A stretch of 64,000 nt of DNA from Pseudomonas sp. J452. Lineage in GTDB: Bacteria; Pseudomonadota; Gammaproteobacteria; Pseudomonadales; Pseudomonadaceae. The notes under the pieces are model-generated. The model saw nothing but the letters and a program-made list of their open reading frames with translations. It was not told the origin of the DNA and did no database searches. Positions 17,322 through 26,833 of the stretch are shown here, piece after piece (position 1 is the first letter of the stretch; every line of letters starts with the position of its first letter). A program made the translations under genes and the position numbers. Where the stretch lies: positions 2,418,001 to 2,482,000 of the forward strand of contig NZ_CP088294.1 in the NCBI RefSeq assembly GCF_024666525.1, given 5' to 3'.

Positions 17322-19385
17322 TTACAGCGTGGCAGGGTTGCTGGCGGTATTCAGGCGCCGGGCCTGCTTCAGGTACAGGGTGACTTCGCGGGCCGGCAGC
17401 GGTTTGCTGTACAGGTAGCCCTGACCCTCGTTGCAGCCGTTGGCGATGATGTAGGCCTCTTGCTCGGTGGTCTCCACGCCTTCGGCGATGACCTGCATGC
17501 CCAGGCTCTTACCCAGCTGGATGATGGCGCGCACGATGGTGGCGTCGTCTTCGTCTTCCAGCACATCCTGGACGAAGCTGCGGTCGATCTTGATCTTGTC
17601 CAGCGGCAGGCTCTTCAGGTAGCTCAGCGAGGAGTAGCCGGTACCGAAGTCGTCGATGGCGATCAGCGCGCCGGCGCGGCGCAGGCTGAGCAGGTGCTGG
17701 GCGGCGGTGGTGATGTCTTCCATCAGGCCGGTTTCGGTGACTTCCAGCTCCAGGCTGCGTGCCGGCAGGCGGTAGACCTGCAGCAGGTTGTTGACCATGC
17801 GTGGCAGTTCGGCGTGGTGTAGCTGCACGGTGGACAGGTTGACTGCCATGCGCAGGTTGGTGAAGCCCTGATCGTGCCATTCGCGCAGCTGGCGGCAGGA
17901 TTGGTCCAGCACCCATTCGCCGATGGCGATGATGGTGCCGTTCTGCTCGGCCAGCGGGATGAACAGGTCTGGCGGGACGAAGCCGTGTTGCGGGTGCTGC
18001 CAGCGCAGCAGGGCCTCGACGCCGACCACCTGATGGTCGCGGTAGTCGACCTGCGGCTGATACACCACATGCAGTTCGTTGCGCCCGAGGGCCTCGCGCA
18101 GGTCCTTCTCCAGTTCGCGGCGGCGCCGCATCTCGCTGTCGACGCTGGCGATGTAGAACTGGTAGCGGTTGCGCGAACGGCTCTTGGCCAGGGTCATGGT
18201 CTGTTCGGCTTTCTGCAGCAGCTTCTCGGTGCTGTCGCCGTCTTCCGGGAACAGGGTGATACCGATGGTGGCGCGCAGGCGGACTTCCTGCTGCTCCAGG
18301 GAGAAGGGCGTGTCCAGGCTGTCGAGGATGCTCTGCGCCAGTTCGGCGGCTTCATAGGGCTGTTCGATATCGGCCTGGACCAGGGCGAACTGGTCGCCGC
18401 CGAGGCGAGCCAGGGCACCGAGTTTGCCGCTGTGGCTGCGCAGGCGATCGGAGAGGGCCAGCAGCAACTGGTCGCCGGTCTGGTAGCTGAACTGCTCGTT
18501 GATACCTTTGAAATCGTCCAGGCCGACGCACAGCACCGCGACGCGGCGTTGCAGGCGGCCGGCGTCTTCGAGGATCTGGTCGAGCTGCTGCTGCAGCTGC
18601 TGGCGATTGGGCAGGCCGGTGAGGAAGTCGTACTGCGACATGCGCAGCAGGCTGGTCTCGGCTTCGCGGCGCAGGTGGGTGTTGCGCTCGATGGATTCCA
18701 GCAACTGGTTGGCGGTGTTGATCCACAGTCCCAGTTCGTTCTTCTCGTTGCCGCGCAGCATGGGCAGCTTGTGTTCGCTGGGGCGGTCCGGATTGATGTT
18801 GGTCAGGTGCTCGATGATCTTCGACAGCGGCTTGGTCAGCAGCCAGTGGTAGACCAGGTACAGCACCAGGCCCATGGCCAGGGCGCGCAACACGCCGGAG
18901 ATGAAGATGATCACCGAGGTGGTGAGGAAGTTCTCGCCGTAGCTGGCGGTGTCGAGGGTGATGTTGAGGTCACCGTAGTACTCGCTGTAGGGGCCTTTGC
19001 CCACCAGCTGGGTGCTGAACACCTGCTCCTTGCCGAGAATCGGATCGGTCATCCAGCGGCTGGTCGATTCGATCAGCTCGCGCGAGCGTTCGGCCAGCAT
19101 CGGTTCGTTGGGGTGGCCGATGGCGGCGTAGCGCACCGCTTCGTGCTGGAACAGGCCTTCGATGACCTGCATGCCCATCTCGCGATCCAGGCTGTAGACG
19201 GCCTGGGTCGAGGGGTCGCGGAACATGCCGAGGATGCGCTGGGCATCGCTGGCCACGGCCTGGCGAGTCTTGTAGATGTCGAAGACGATCTGTGCACAGC
19301 TGAGCACCACGCCAACGATCAGCGCCGAAAGCAGAACCACTCGGAGCAGTTTGAGCGACAGGCTGTTTTTCAATTCCAGCTTCAA
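17322..19385 (-). CDS. Membrane GGDEF/EAL protein, probable c-di-GMP phosphodiesterase
   Basis: The 687-residue protein has a membrane helix (~12-34), a periplasmic sensor (~35-155) and a second helix (~157-182). A HAMP-like linker, a GGDEF domain (~250-410) and an EAL domain (~425-675) follow. The GGDEF active site reads GGDQF (329-333), so cyclase activity is doubtful. The EAL domain keeps EALLRW (457-462), DDFGTGYSS (from 578), K599 and E635, as expected of a working c-di-GMP phosphodiesterase. TTG 19385 is taken as start because AAGGAA lies just upstream and the product begins MKLELKNSLSLKLLR. The layout resembles RbdA of P. aeruginosa without its PAS domain. It is a single-gene unit. Confidence 0.88.
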   Translation of the reverse strand: MKLELKNSLSLKLLRVVLLSALIVGVVLSCAQIVFDIYKTRQAVASDAQRILGMFRDPSTQAVYSLDREMGMQVIEGLFQHEAVRYAAIGHPNEPMLAERSRELIESTSRWMTDPILGKEQVFSTQLVGKGPYSEYYGDLNITLDTASYGENFLTTSVIIFISGVLRALAMGLVLYLVYHWLLTKPLSKIIEHLTNINPDRPSEHKLPMLRGNEKNELGLWINTANQLLESIERNTHLRREAETSLLRMSQYDFLTGLPNRQQLQQQLDQILEDAGRLQRRVAVLCVGLDDFKGINEQFSYQTGDQLLLALSDRLRSHSGKLGALARLGGDQFALVQADIEQPYEAAELAQSILDSLDTPFSLEQQEVRLRATIGITLFPEDGDSTEKLLQKAEQTMTLAKSRSRNRYQFYIASVDSEMRRRRELEKDLREALGRNELHVVYQPQVDYRDHQVVGVEALLRWQHPQHGFVPPDLFIPLAEQNGTIIAIGEWVLDQSCRQLREWHDQGFTNLRMAVNLSTVQLHHAELPRMVNNLLQVYRLPARSLELEVTETGLMEDITTAAQHLLSLRRAGALIAIDDFGTGYSSLSYLKSLPLDKIKIDRSFVQDVLEDEDDATIVRAIIQLGKSLGMQVIAEGVETTEQEAYIIANGCNEGQGYLYSKPLPAREVTLYLKQARRLNTASNPATL

Positions 19386-19640
19386 ATGCGTATTCCTTGT
19401 TATCTGCCGGAGCCTACTGACCGTTGTGAGTATTGGCAAATGCGTGGAAGCCGTCAAAGGGCCATTACGTCATCGAGCGGATTTTTTAGCATTGTTCTGC
19501 GCTGGCGCATGAGCGGAGTATGCAATTGGTGATGCGCTCTGCCTTGGTGCGAGCGCATGGCGATGGCCTCTCGCCTGAGGGGCTCAGAGCTGGCGCAAGA
19601 GTTGCTAAGGCTTGTCCGTCACTGTGTCGGGGGACTTGCC

Positions 19641-20936
19641 ATGAAGATCTACCTGCTGTCGCTGTGTGCCTTGTTCTTTCCGTCGCTGGCCCATGCCGCT
19701 ACGGACGTCGAGCTGAATAGTGCCTGGGTGGTGCTGGCCAGTGCCCTGGTGTTCTTCATGCAGGCGGGGTTCGCCCTGCTGGAAAGCGGCATGTCGCGAG
19801 CGAAGAATGCCGTCAACGTGATGATGAAGAATTACATGGATGGCTGTGTCGGCGGCATCGTCTTCTGGCTGGTCGGCTTCGGCCTGATGTTCGGTGCCAA
19901 TGCCACCGGCTGGTATGGCATGAGCCACTTCGCGCCGCATCAGGGCGAACCCTGGGATTTCACCTTCCTGCTGTTCCAGATGATGTTCGCCGCCACGGCC
20001 GCGACCATCGCCAGCGGCGCCATGGCCGAGCGCACCCGCTACGCGGCCTATCTGGTCGGCGCGGTGGTGATCAGCGGCTTCATCTACCCGATCTTCGGTA
20101 GCTGGGTGTGGAGCGGTATCTATGGCGGCCAGGGTTGGCTGGCGAAGATGGGTTTCATCGACTTTGCCGGCTCCACCGTGGTTCATAGCGTCGGCGCCTG
20201 GTGTGCGTTGGCCGGGATCATGGTGCTCGGTCCGCGCCTGGGGCGCTTTGCCAAAGACGGCACGCCGCGGGCGATTCCCGGACACAACCTGGTGCTGGTT
20301 ACCCTGGGTGGTTTCATCCTCTGGCTCGGCTGGTTCGGCTTCAACGCCGGCAGCACCCTGGCGATCAATGCAAGCATCGGCCTGATCGCCCTCAATACCC
20401 ACCTGGCCGCGGCCTGCGGTGCGGTGGGGGCGATGCTGGCCCTGCGCACCACATCCAGTCCGGTGCTGTTGAGCACCACGGTAAATGGCTCGCTGGGCGG
20501 GCTGGTCGGCATCACCGCCGGTTGCGCGACCATGCTGCCGGGCTTCGCCATGCTCACCGGGCTGGTGGCGGGTGTCGTGGTGGTTTTCGGCATGCGCCTG
20601 CTCGATCGCCTGCGCCTCGACGATGTGGTGGGGGCCATCCCGGTGCATGGCTTGGCCGGTGTCTGGGGGACGGTTGCCGCCGGTCTGTTCTTTACCGGCG
20701 ACCTGTTCAGCTGGGCGCGCGTCAGCGTGCAATTGATCGGCGCCGGCATGGCCTTCGTCTGGGCTTTTCCGCTGGCCCTGGCGCTGTACTTCATCCTGGC
20801 CAAGACCATCGGCCTGCGCACCAGCACCCAGGATGAGCAGCGCGGCCTGGACTATGCCGAACATGCTGAAATCGGTTACCCGGAGTTCAACCAGTCGCTG
20901 ACCTTCGATGGCGCCGAATTGACGCGGAGGGTGTGA
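19641..20936 (+). CDS. amt: Ammonium transporter (AmtB family)
   Basis: The 431-residue protein has a cleavable signal peptide (MKIYLLSLCALFFPSLAHA) and eleven membrane segments. Amt hallmarks are present: AWVVLASALVFFMQAGFALLESG, KNAVNVMMKN, DFAGSTVVHSVGAWCAL with its conserved pore histidine, and the second histidine in VVGAIPVHGLAGVWG. It conducts ammonium across the inner membrane. ATG 19641 is preceded by GGGGGA and gives a clean signal peptide, unlike the longer frame. There is no glnK next to it; instead a gene for a cytosolic hypothetical protein follows after one base. The C-terminal tail (YAEHAEIGYPEFN) is the conserved Amt regulatory tail. Confidence 0.93.
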   Translation: MKIYLLSLCALFFPSLAHAATDVELNSAWVVLASALVFFMQAGFALLESGMSRAKNAVNVMMKNYMDGCVGGIVFWLVGFGLMFGANATGWYGMSHFAPHQGEPWDFTFLLFQMMFAATAATIASGAMAERTRYAAYLVGAVVISGFIYPIFGSWVWSGIYGGQGWLAKMGFIDFAGSTVVHSVGAWCALAGIMVLGPRLGRFAKDGTPRAIPGHNLVLVTLGGFILWLGWFGFNAGSTLAINASIGLIALNTHLAAACGAVGAMLALRTTSSPVLLSTTVNGSLGGLVGITAGCATMLPGFAMLTGLVAGVVVVFGMRLLDRLRLDDVVGAIPVHGLAGVWGTVAAGLFFTGDLFSWARVSVQLIGAGMAFVWAFPLALALYFILAKTIGLRTSTQDEQRGLDYAEHAEIGYPEFNQSLTFDGAELTRRV

Positions 20937-20937
20937 G

Positions 20938-21582
20938 ATGAGCCTGACTACCCGTCGTCGCGCCATCTATACCGGGCTGGCCGGGCACTTCGGTGAAGAT
21001 GAGCTGCTGCCGCTGCTATCACTGTGGGAGGCCAAGTACGCCGACAAGCCGCCTTTCGCCCTCAACGAGTTCCTCGCCGAAGTGGCGCAGCGCAGCGGCC
21101 GCAAGCTGGAGCGCGCGCGTCTGTATCGCGAGCTGGTCGGCGCACTGACCGGGCCGACCAGCAATCTGCTGCCCGATCCGGCGCCGCGGGTGCACGCCTG
21201 GCGTCAGGGCGAAGGCCTGGAGGCGGAGGAGGTTTCCGGGCCGGATGCGCTCGCCCGGCAGACCTTCGATGCCCTGAGTCAGGCCCTGTTCAGCCTGCTC
21301 GACCCGGAGATGGTGCCGCGTCTACGGCGTTTCGCCGCCGGTAACCTGAATGGCATGCAGATCGACACCGAGCTGCGTCTGCGCCTGCGCGGCTGGCTGG
21401 AGCAGGGCGGCTCACTGGGGCTGACGGCGCTCTCGCTGGAGCACCTGCGGGTACTGCTGAATTTGCTGTATATAGGCCTGTGCGAGTACCTCGGCCCGGT
21501 GACCGCCGATCAGGTACTGACCCGGGCGGTACAGAAGGCCGAGCGTCTCAATTTGCCGATGGCGCCGCAGAAGTTGCTGTGA
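20938..21582 (+). CDS. Hypothetical protein co-transcribed with the ammonium transporter
   Basis: The 214-residue soluble, mostly helical protein starts MSLTTRRRAIYTGLAGHFGEDELLPLL and ends with LEHLRVLLNLLYIGLCEYLGPVTADQVLTRAVQKAE, in outline. I do not recognise a characterised domain. It begins one base after the amt stop (TGAGATG), so it is certainly in the same transcript. This position is more often taken by a PII protein, but the sequence lacks any PII T-loop signature. A role in handling or sensing nitrogen is inferred from the operon only. Confidence 0.75.
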   Translation: MSLTTRRRAIYTGLAGHFGEDELLPLLSLWEAKYADKPPFALNEFLAEVAQRSGRKLERARLYRELVGALTGPTSNLLPDPAPRVHAWRQGEGLEAEEVSGPDALARQTFDALSQALFSLLDPEMVPRLRRFAAGNLNGMQIDTELRLRLRGWLEQGGSLGLTALSLEHLRVLLNLLYIGLCEYLGPVTADQVLTRAVQKAERLNLPMAPQKLL

Positions 21583-21600
21583 ATACAGTCTGCAGAAAGC

Positions 21601-21628
21601 AAAAAACCCGGCCTTAGCCGGGTTTCTT
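21601..21628. terminator. Bidirectional terminator between the amt operon and sodB
   Basis: AAAAAACCCGGC, CTTA, GCCGGGTTTCTT. It separates the convergent amt operon and sodB. Confidence 0.88.
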
Positions 21629-21646
21629 GTTGGAACTGGGGGTGAC

Positions 21647-22228
<582 letters not shown>

Positions 22229-22409
22229 GGTCTATCTCCTACTCAGGTCGGGGGCGCGCGGTGCGCACAGGGGCCGTTCACGGGCGGCCGGACTGGCGGC
22301 GGAGAGTTTGTCCTCTTTGCGCCGCGAGCCGGGGATCATAGCACCCGAGCCGGGCCTTAACCACGCAGCAACTGTGTGGAAAAGCCGGTGCCAGGGCCTT
22401 TGCCACGCC

Positions 22410-23012
22410 TTACATGGAACGCATCAGCTGATAGGCCATGGCGAACATCATCAGCGCCACGCCCAGGTCGAGCAGGCGCCAGGTGGCGGGGCGGGCCAGC
22501 CAGGGCGCGAGCCAGGCCGCGCCCAGGGCCAGGCTGAAGAACCACAACAGCGAGGCGCTGGCCGCGCCCAGGGTGTAGGCGCCGGGATCCGGCTGCTGGG
22601 CGCCGAGCGAGCCGATCAGCAGCACGGTGTCCAGGTACACATGCGGGTTGAGCAGGGTAACTGCCAGTGCTGCTAGCAGCACGGCGCGGCGCGAGCGCGG
22701 GCCACTGCTCTCGCTCTGCTCCAGGGCCTGCGGGCGCACTGCACGCAGCAAGGCCTTGGCGCCGTACCAGAGCAGGAAGGCGGTGCCGCCCCAGCGGGCG
22801 ATGCCGAGCAGTAGCGGATTCTGCGCCAGCAGCGCAGCCAGGCCGAAGACCCCGGCGGCGACCAGCAGGGCGTCGCACAGCACGCACAATGCGGCGACCG
22901 GCAGGTGATGTTCGCGGCGCAGGCTCTGCGCCAGGACGAAGACATTCTGCGCGCCGATGGCAATGATCAGGCCGGCGGCGACCAGCAGACCGTTCATATA
23001 GCTCTGCCACAT
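22410..23012 (-). CDS. argO: LysE/ArgO-type amino-acid exporter
   Basis: The 200-residue membrane protein has six hydrophobic segments and LysE-family features: GLIIAIGAQNVFVLAQSL near the N terminus, FLLWYGAKALL, and LAVTLLNPHVYLDTVLLIGSL in the middle. It exports basic amino acids, most likely arginine or lysine. ATG 23012 (MWQSYMNGLL) has GAGGAG eight to ten bases upstream and is preferred over the in-frame GTG three codons earlier. It follows the ACT-domain gene by five bases and is divergent from the ArgP-type regulator, which controls such exporters in other bacteria. Confidence 0.88.
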   Translation of the reverse strand: MWQSYMNGLLVAAGLIIAIGAQNVFVLAQSLRREHHLPVAALCVLCDALLVAAGVFGLAALLAQNPLLLGIARWGGTAFLLWYGAKALLRAVRPQALEQSESSGPRSRRAVLLAALAVTLLNPHVYLDTVLLIGSLGAQQPDPGAYTLGAASASLLWFFSLALGAAWLAPWLARPATWRLLDLGVALMMFAMAYQLMRSM

Positions 23013-23017
23013 GGCGC

Positions 23018-23425
23018 TCACTCCTCAACCTGGCTGGCGGCGAGCTGGCGCAGCACGGCCATGGCCCGCTCGGCATCGGCTGCGGCGACGAACAGATGAT
23101 CGTGGTAGAAACCGGCCACTACGTTGCAGCTGATATTGGCGGCGGCCAGGGCGCTGGCGAAGGCAGCGGTGAGGCCGACGGCGGCGAGCGCCGAGTGCAC
23201 GCTCAGGCTGATCCAGGCGGCGACGTAGTCATAGCTCAGGCCCAGGCGGTCGGCCTCTTCCTGGGCGAGGATCAGGGTCAGGCCTTCGGCCTCGCGAAAG
23301 CTGCCAATGATCTTCTGTATGTCCAGCGGACTGTCGCTCGCCACGCTGCAGAACACATAGCGTCCGGGGTTGAGCTGAGGTGACAGGCTGCCGAGCAGTT
23401 TGCCGAGTGAAGTTTCGCCGGCCAT
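23018..23425 (-). CDS. ACT-domain protein (CASTOR-like, COG3602 type)
   Basis: The 135-residue protein contains YVFCSVASDSPLDIQKIIGSFREAEGLTLIL and a second half WISLSVHSALAAVGLTAAFASALAAANISCNVVAGFYHDHLFV (both in outline). These are two tandem ACT-like units of the family that senses amino acids. No enzyme domain is attached. It lies between the argO-type exporter and the divergent ArgP-type regulator, so it may sense the amino acid whose export is controlled here; that is inference. The gap to the exporter is five bases. Confidence 0.85.
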   Translation of the reverse strand: MAGETSLGKLLGSLSPQLNPGRYVFCSVASDSPLDIQKIIGSFREAEGLTLILAQEEADRLGLSYDYVAAWISLSVHSALAAVGLTAAFASALAAANISCNVVAGFYHDHLFVAAADAERAMAVLRQLAASQVEE

Positions 23426-23529
23426 GGGGGCTTCCTTGTGAGGATTGCGGTGATCGTTGCCGGGCAGTTTCCGCTGCGCTCATGTATAAGAAAAACAAAT
23501 CATGCTGATCTCTCATTAGGAGAACTGAT

Positions 23530-24420
23530 TTGTTCGACTACAAACTCCTCGCGGCCCTGGCTGCGGTGGTGGAGCAGGGCGGTTTCGAGCGGGCCGCACA
23601 GCTGCTCGGCCTGTCGCAGTCGGCAGTGTCGCAGCGGATCAAGCTGCTTGAGGCGCGCGTCGGCCAGCCGGTGCTGGTGCGTGCCATGCCACCCGCGCCC
23701 ACGGAGATCGGCCGGCGCCTGCTCAACCATGTGCAGCAGGTGCGCTTGCTCGAGCGCGACCTGCAGGGCCAGGTGCCGGCGCTGGACGATGGCGGCCTGC
23801 CCGAGCGCCTGCGCATCGCCCTGAATGCCGACAGCCTGGCGACCTGGTGGGCGCGAGCGCTGGGCGACTTCTGCGCTGAGCACCGCTTGCTGCTGGATCT
23901 GGTGGTGGAAGACCAGGACGTCGGCCTCAAGCGCATGCGTGCCGGCGAGGTAGCCGCCTGCGTGTGTGCGGCCGAGCGCCCTGTGGCGGGCGCACGCTCC
24001 CTGCCGCTGGGTGCCATGCGTTACCGTGCCCTGGCCAGCCCTGCCTTTATAGATCGGCACTTTCCCCGAGGTGTGCAGGCGGAGAACCTGGCGCGGATTC
24101 CGGCCATCGTCTTCGGCCCGGACGACCTGCTGCAGCATCGCTACCTGGCGCAGCTGGGCGTGGAGGGCGGTTTCGCCCACCACCTGTGCCCATCATCGGA
24201 AGGTTTCGTGCGTCTGACCGAAGCCGGCTTCGGCTGGGGCCTGGTGCCTGAGCTGCAGGTGCAGCGCGAGCTGGCCAGCGGCGCGCTGGTCGAGATCATT
24301 CCCGACCTGCCGCTGGATGTGCCGCTGTACTGGCACCACTGGCGTAACGGCGGCGAGCTGCTGACGGCACTGACCGAACACCTGCACCGCGGAGTGGCCG
24401 GCTGGCTGGTCGAGCCGTAG
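23530..24420 (+). CDS. argP: LysR-family regulator, ArgP type
   Basis: The 296-residue protein has an N-terminal LysR winged helix (DYKLLAALAAVVEQGGFERAAQLLGLSQSAVSQRIKLLE, outline) and a periplasmic-binding-like effector domain. The short N-terminal linker and RMRAGEVAACVCAAERPVAGARS are like ArgP/IciA, which activate argO and respond to arginine and lysine. The start is TTG at 23530, with AGGAGA eight bases before it. It is divergent from the ACT-argO pair across 104 bases, which must contain the operator. The stop codon TAG is itself the first bases of a REP element (GTAGCCCGG). Confidence 0.88.
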   Translation: MFDYKLLAALAAVVEQGGFERAAQLLGLSQSAVSQRIKLLEARVGQPVLVRAMPPAPTEIGRRLLNHVQQVRLLERDLQGQVPALDDGGLPERLRIALNADSLATWWARALGDFCAEHRLLLDLVVEDQDVGLKRMRAGEVAACVCAAERPVAGARSLPLGAMRYRALASPAFIDRHFPRGVQAENLARIPAIVFGPDDLLQHRYLAQLGVEGGFAHHLCPSSEGFVRLTEAGFGWGLVPELQVQRELASGALVEIIPDLPLDVPLYWHHWRNGGELLTALTEHLHRGVAGWLVEP

Positions 24421-24477
24421 CCCGGATGCAATCCGGGAATGGTGCCGGCGGTTTTCTCCGGATTGCATCCGGGCTAC
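24417..24477. repeat. REP pair, GCAATC type
   Basis: GTAGCCCGGATGCAATCCGGG and its inverted partner CCGGATTGCATCCGGGCTAC are separated by about 20 bases. The left end overlaps the argP stop codon. Confidence 0.88.
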
Positions 24478-24500
24478 CAGGCTGACTTTGCCTTTGACGG

Positions 24501-24557
24501 AGGAGCCAGCTTGTTGGCGATCAGCGGATCAATGATCGCCAGCAAGCTGGCTCCTAC
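24501..24557. repeat. Inverted repeat, AGGAGCCAGCTT type
   Basis: AGGAGCCAGCTTGTTGGCGATC and GATCGCCAGCAAGCTGGCTCCT are separated by a short GATCAATGATC-like centre. It is the same family as 37059-37124. Confidence 0.85.
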
Positions 24558-24606
24558 AGGCACACATTTCACCGCTGCCCCCGCGGCGTGGCTGGCTGGT
24601 CAAGGC

Positions 24607-24658
24607 GTAGGGCGGGTGCAACCCGCGGTACCGACAACGCGGGCTTCACCCTCCCTAC
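24607..24658. repeat. Inverted repeat, GTAGGGCGGGT type
   Basis: GTAGGGCGGGTGCAACCCGCGG opposite CGCGGGCTTCACCCTCCCTAC, an imperfect paired palindrome of a third family. It is related at its ends to 43592-43653. Confidence 0.7.
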
Positions 24659-24669
24659 GCTAGAACCAT

Positions 24670-26628
24670 TCAAAGCTGAAAGTGCGCCACCAACTGCTCC
24701 TGGCTGCCGGCCACCTTGCGCAGGTGCTCGCCGCAGTCGCGGGTGTGGGCGGCGGTCTGGCGGTTTTCCCCGGTCATCTCGTGCAGGCGGTGCATGTGCT
24801 GGTTGACCTCCTGGGTGGTGGCCGCCTGCTGCTCGGCGGCCGCGGCAATCTGGAAGGCCAGGGCATGCACGCCTTCCAGTGACTGGCTGAGGTGATCCAG
24901 CGAGCCGAGTACGGCCTGGGTTTCGTCTTCCAGTGCGCGGGCCTGCTCGGTGGAACCCTGCATGCGCTGCAGCGCCTCGTCGGAGGAGTCGCCGAGGGCG
25001 CCGATGATCTGCACGATTTCCTCGGTGGCGGTACGGGTGCGCAGGGCCAGGTTGCGTACTTCGTCGGCCACCACGGCAAAGCCGCGGCCCTGTTCGCCGG
25101 CCCGCGCCGCTTCGATGGCGGCGTTGAGCGCCAGTAGGTTGGTCTGCTCGGCGATGGCGCCGATCACGCTGAGCACCGAGCCGATCTGCTGGCTGTCGCC
25201 GGCCAGGGTCTGCACCACCCGGTCGGCCTGGCGCAGGCCGTCGAGCAACTGGTTCTGGCGGCCGATCATGCGCTGCAGGGTGCTTTGCATGGTGACGAAG
25301 GCTTCGCGTGCGGCGGCGCTGCCATCGGCACTCTGGCTGGCGTTGCTGGCGATTTCCTGCACGGTGGCGGCCATCTGGTCGACCGCGCTGACCACCATTT
25401 CCAGGGCTTCCTGCTGCTGGTCGAGGCGGCTGCTGGTCTGCCCGGCGGCGCCGAGGATGTCGCCGCTGGCATCGCCCACCGCACTGCTGGCCTGGCGCAG
25501 ACGTTCGATCACTTCGCGCCAGGCGCCGGCCATTTCATGCAGGGCCTGCATCAGCCCGCTGTGCGGGGTGTCCTGGCTGGCCAGGCGCAGTTCGCCGGCG
25601 GCCAGGCGCCGGGCCAGGTCCGCCATGTTGCTCGGCTCGCCACCCAGTGGACGCATCACACTGCGGCTGACCAGCCAGGTGGCCAGTGCCACGCCAGCGA
25701 TGGTCAGCAGGCCGAGCAGGAGCACTTGCCACAGCAGCTCACGCACCGGGGCAAAGGCCTGGGCCTGGTCCATCTCGGCGATCAGCGCCCAGCGCTGGCC
25801 GTTGAACTCCAGCGGCACGAAGGCCTTGAGCGCCGGTTTGCCGTCCAGCCCTGGTTCGGCCAGGCGACCTTGCTGCCCCTGCAGCGCCAGCGTCAGCGCC
25901 TGGCCGCTGAGTGGTGCGGTCTGCGCGCCGCCACGGCTGACCTGCAGTTCGCTGAACCGTACCGAGTCGGAGCGCAGCAGGCCGTCGCTGCCCACCAGGT
26001 AGGTTTCCCCGGCTTCGCCGAGGCCCTGACGGGTTTGCATCACCGCATTCAGCGGATCGATCGGCAGTTCCAGCATCAGCAGGCTTTGCAGTTCGCCGTC
26101 GCTGAGGATCGGCGCCACCAGGAACTGACTGGGCTCACTGGTCTGCGGGTTGCTCGCCAGGTCGCTGATCAGCGCCTGCTGGCTGTCCAGGCTGGCGCGC
26201 GCCAGGCGGCCCATGGGCGTGTCACGCCAGCTCGCGTCGTTGAGGTTCTGCTGGTAGTCGCTGCCGCGCAGCACGCTGAACAGCACCTTGCCGTCGGTCG
26301 AGATCAGCTTCAGGTCGCGGTAGCCGAAGGTCTTGATGAAGTTCTCGAAGATCGGTCGGTCATAGTTGGCGGTGCTGACCAGGGCGACGGCGTCCAGGCC
26401 GGCGTAGCTGGTGCCGAGGTTGCTGGCCAGGGTGCTGAGTTGGTTGTGCCGGGACTGCCAGTTGTCCTGCAGTTGCCGTTGTTTGATATTCGCTACGGCC
26501 TCCAGGGCGTTCAGCGTTTGCTCCTGCAGGGCCTGGCTGGCCTGGTGGTAGGCCGTGAAAGCCATGGCGAGTACCGGGATCAGGCCGATCATCAGGTAGC
26601 TGAGCGCGAGTTTTAGGCGTAACGGCAT
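24670..26628 (-). CDS. Methyl-accepting chemotaxis protein
   Basis: The 652-residue receptor has an N-terminal membrane helix (~7-27), a large periplasmic dCache-like sensor (~35-275) and a second helix (~285-305, [19 protein letters not shown]). A HAMP segment ([25 protein letters not shown]) and a cytoplasmic signalling hairpin follow. The hairpin tip ([25 protein letters not shown], in outline) is the invariant CheA/CheW contact. It should detect a small ligand outside the cell and steer flagellar or pilus behaviour; the ligand is unknown. ATG 26628 ([11 protein letters not shown]) is preferred to GTG five codons upstream. It ends close to a repeat cluster and has no che genes nearby. Confidence 0.9.
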   Translation of the reverse strand: MPLRLKLALSYLMIGLIPVLAMAFTAYHQASQALQEQTLNALEAVANIKQRQLQDNWQSRHNQLSTLASNLGTSYAGLDAVALVSTANYDRPIFENFIKTFGYRDLKLISTDGKVLFSVLRGSDYQQNLNDASWRDTPMGRLARASLDSQQALISDLASNPQTSEPSQFLVAPILSDGELQSLLMLELPIDPLNAVMQTRQGLGEAGETYLVGSDGLLRSDSVRFSELQVSRGGAQTAPLSGQALTLALQGQQGRLAEPGLDGKPALKAFVPLEFNGQRWALIAEMDQAQAFAPVRELLWQVLLLGLLTIAGVALATWLVSRSVMRPLGGEPSNMADLARRLAAGELRLASQDTPHSGLMQALHEMAGAWREVIERLRQASSAVGDASGDILGAAGQTSSRLDQQQEALEMVVSAVDQMAATVQEIASNASQSADGSAAAREAFVTMQSTLQRMIGRQNQLLDGLRQADRVVQTLAGDSQQIGSVLSVIGAIAEQTNLLALNAAIEAARAGEQGRGFAVVADEVRNLALRTRTATEEIVQIIGALGDSSDEALQRMQGSTEQARALEDETQAVLGSLDHLSQSLEGVHALAFQIAAAAEQQAATTQEVNQHMHRLHEMTGENRQTAAHTRDCGEHLRKVAGSQEQLVAHFQL

Positions 26629-26833
26629 TTCCGTTGGCTCCACGGGTAGAAGGGTTACAAAAGAGGGTGACTGTCAAAAATTCTGCAAGAAGCGTGCGAA
26701 TTGTTTAACGAGCGTCAAAAATAATGTGCGATAACCGTTCGCAAGGCCGGTTTTCTGGCTTGCCATGTCACAGCCGGACGGGGGCGAGGCTGCTAGAGTC
26801 GCTGCTACAACAAGCACCGCAGGGGAGAGGCGC

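Noticed and set aside
19386..19640. Possible sigma-54 promoter before the ammonium transporter
   Set aside because: Candidate TGGC...GC pairs do not have the required spacing, so nitrogen control by sigma-54 cannot be claimed.
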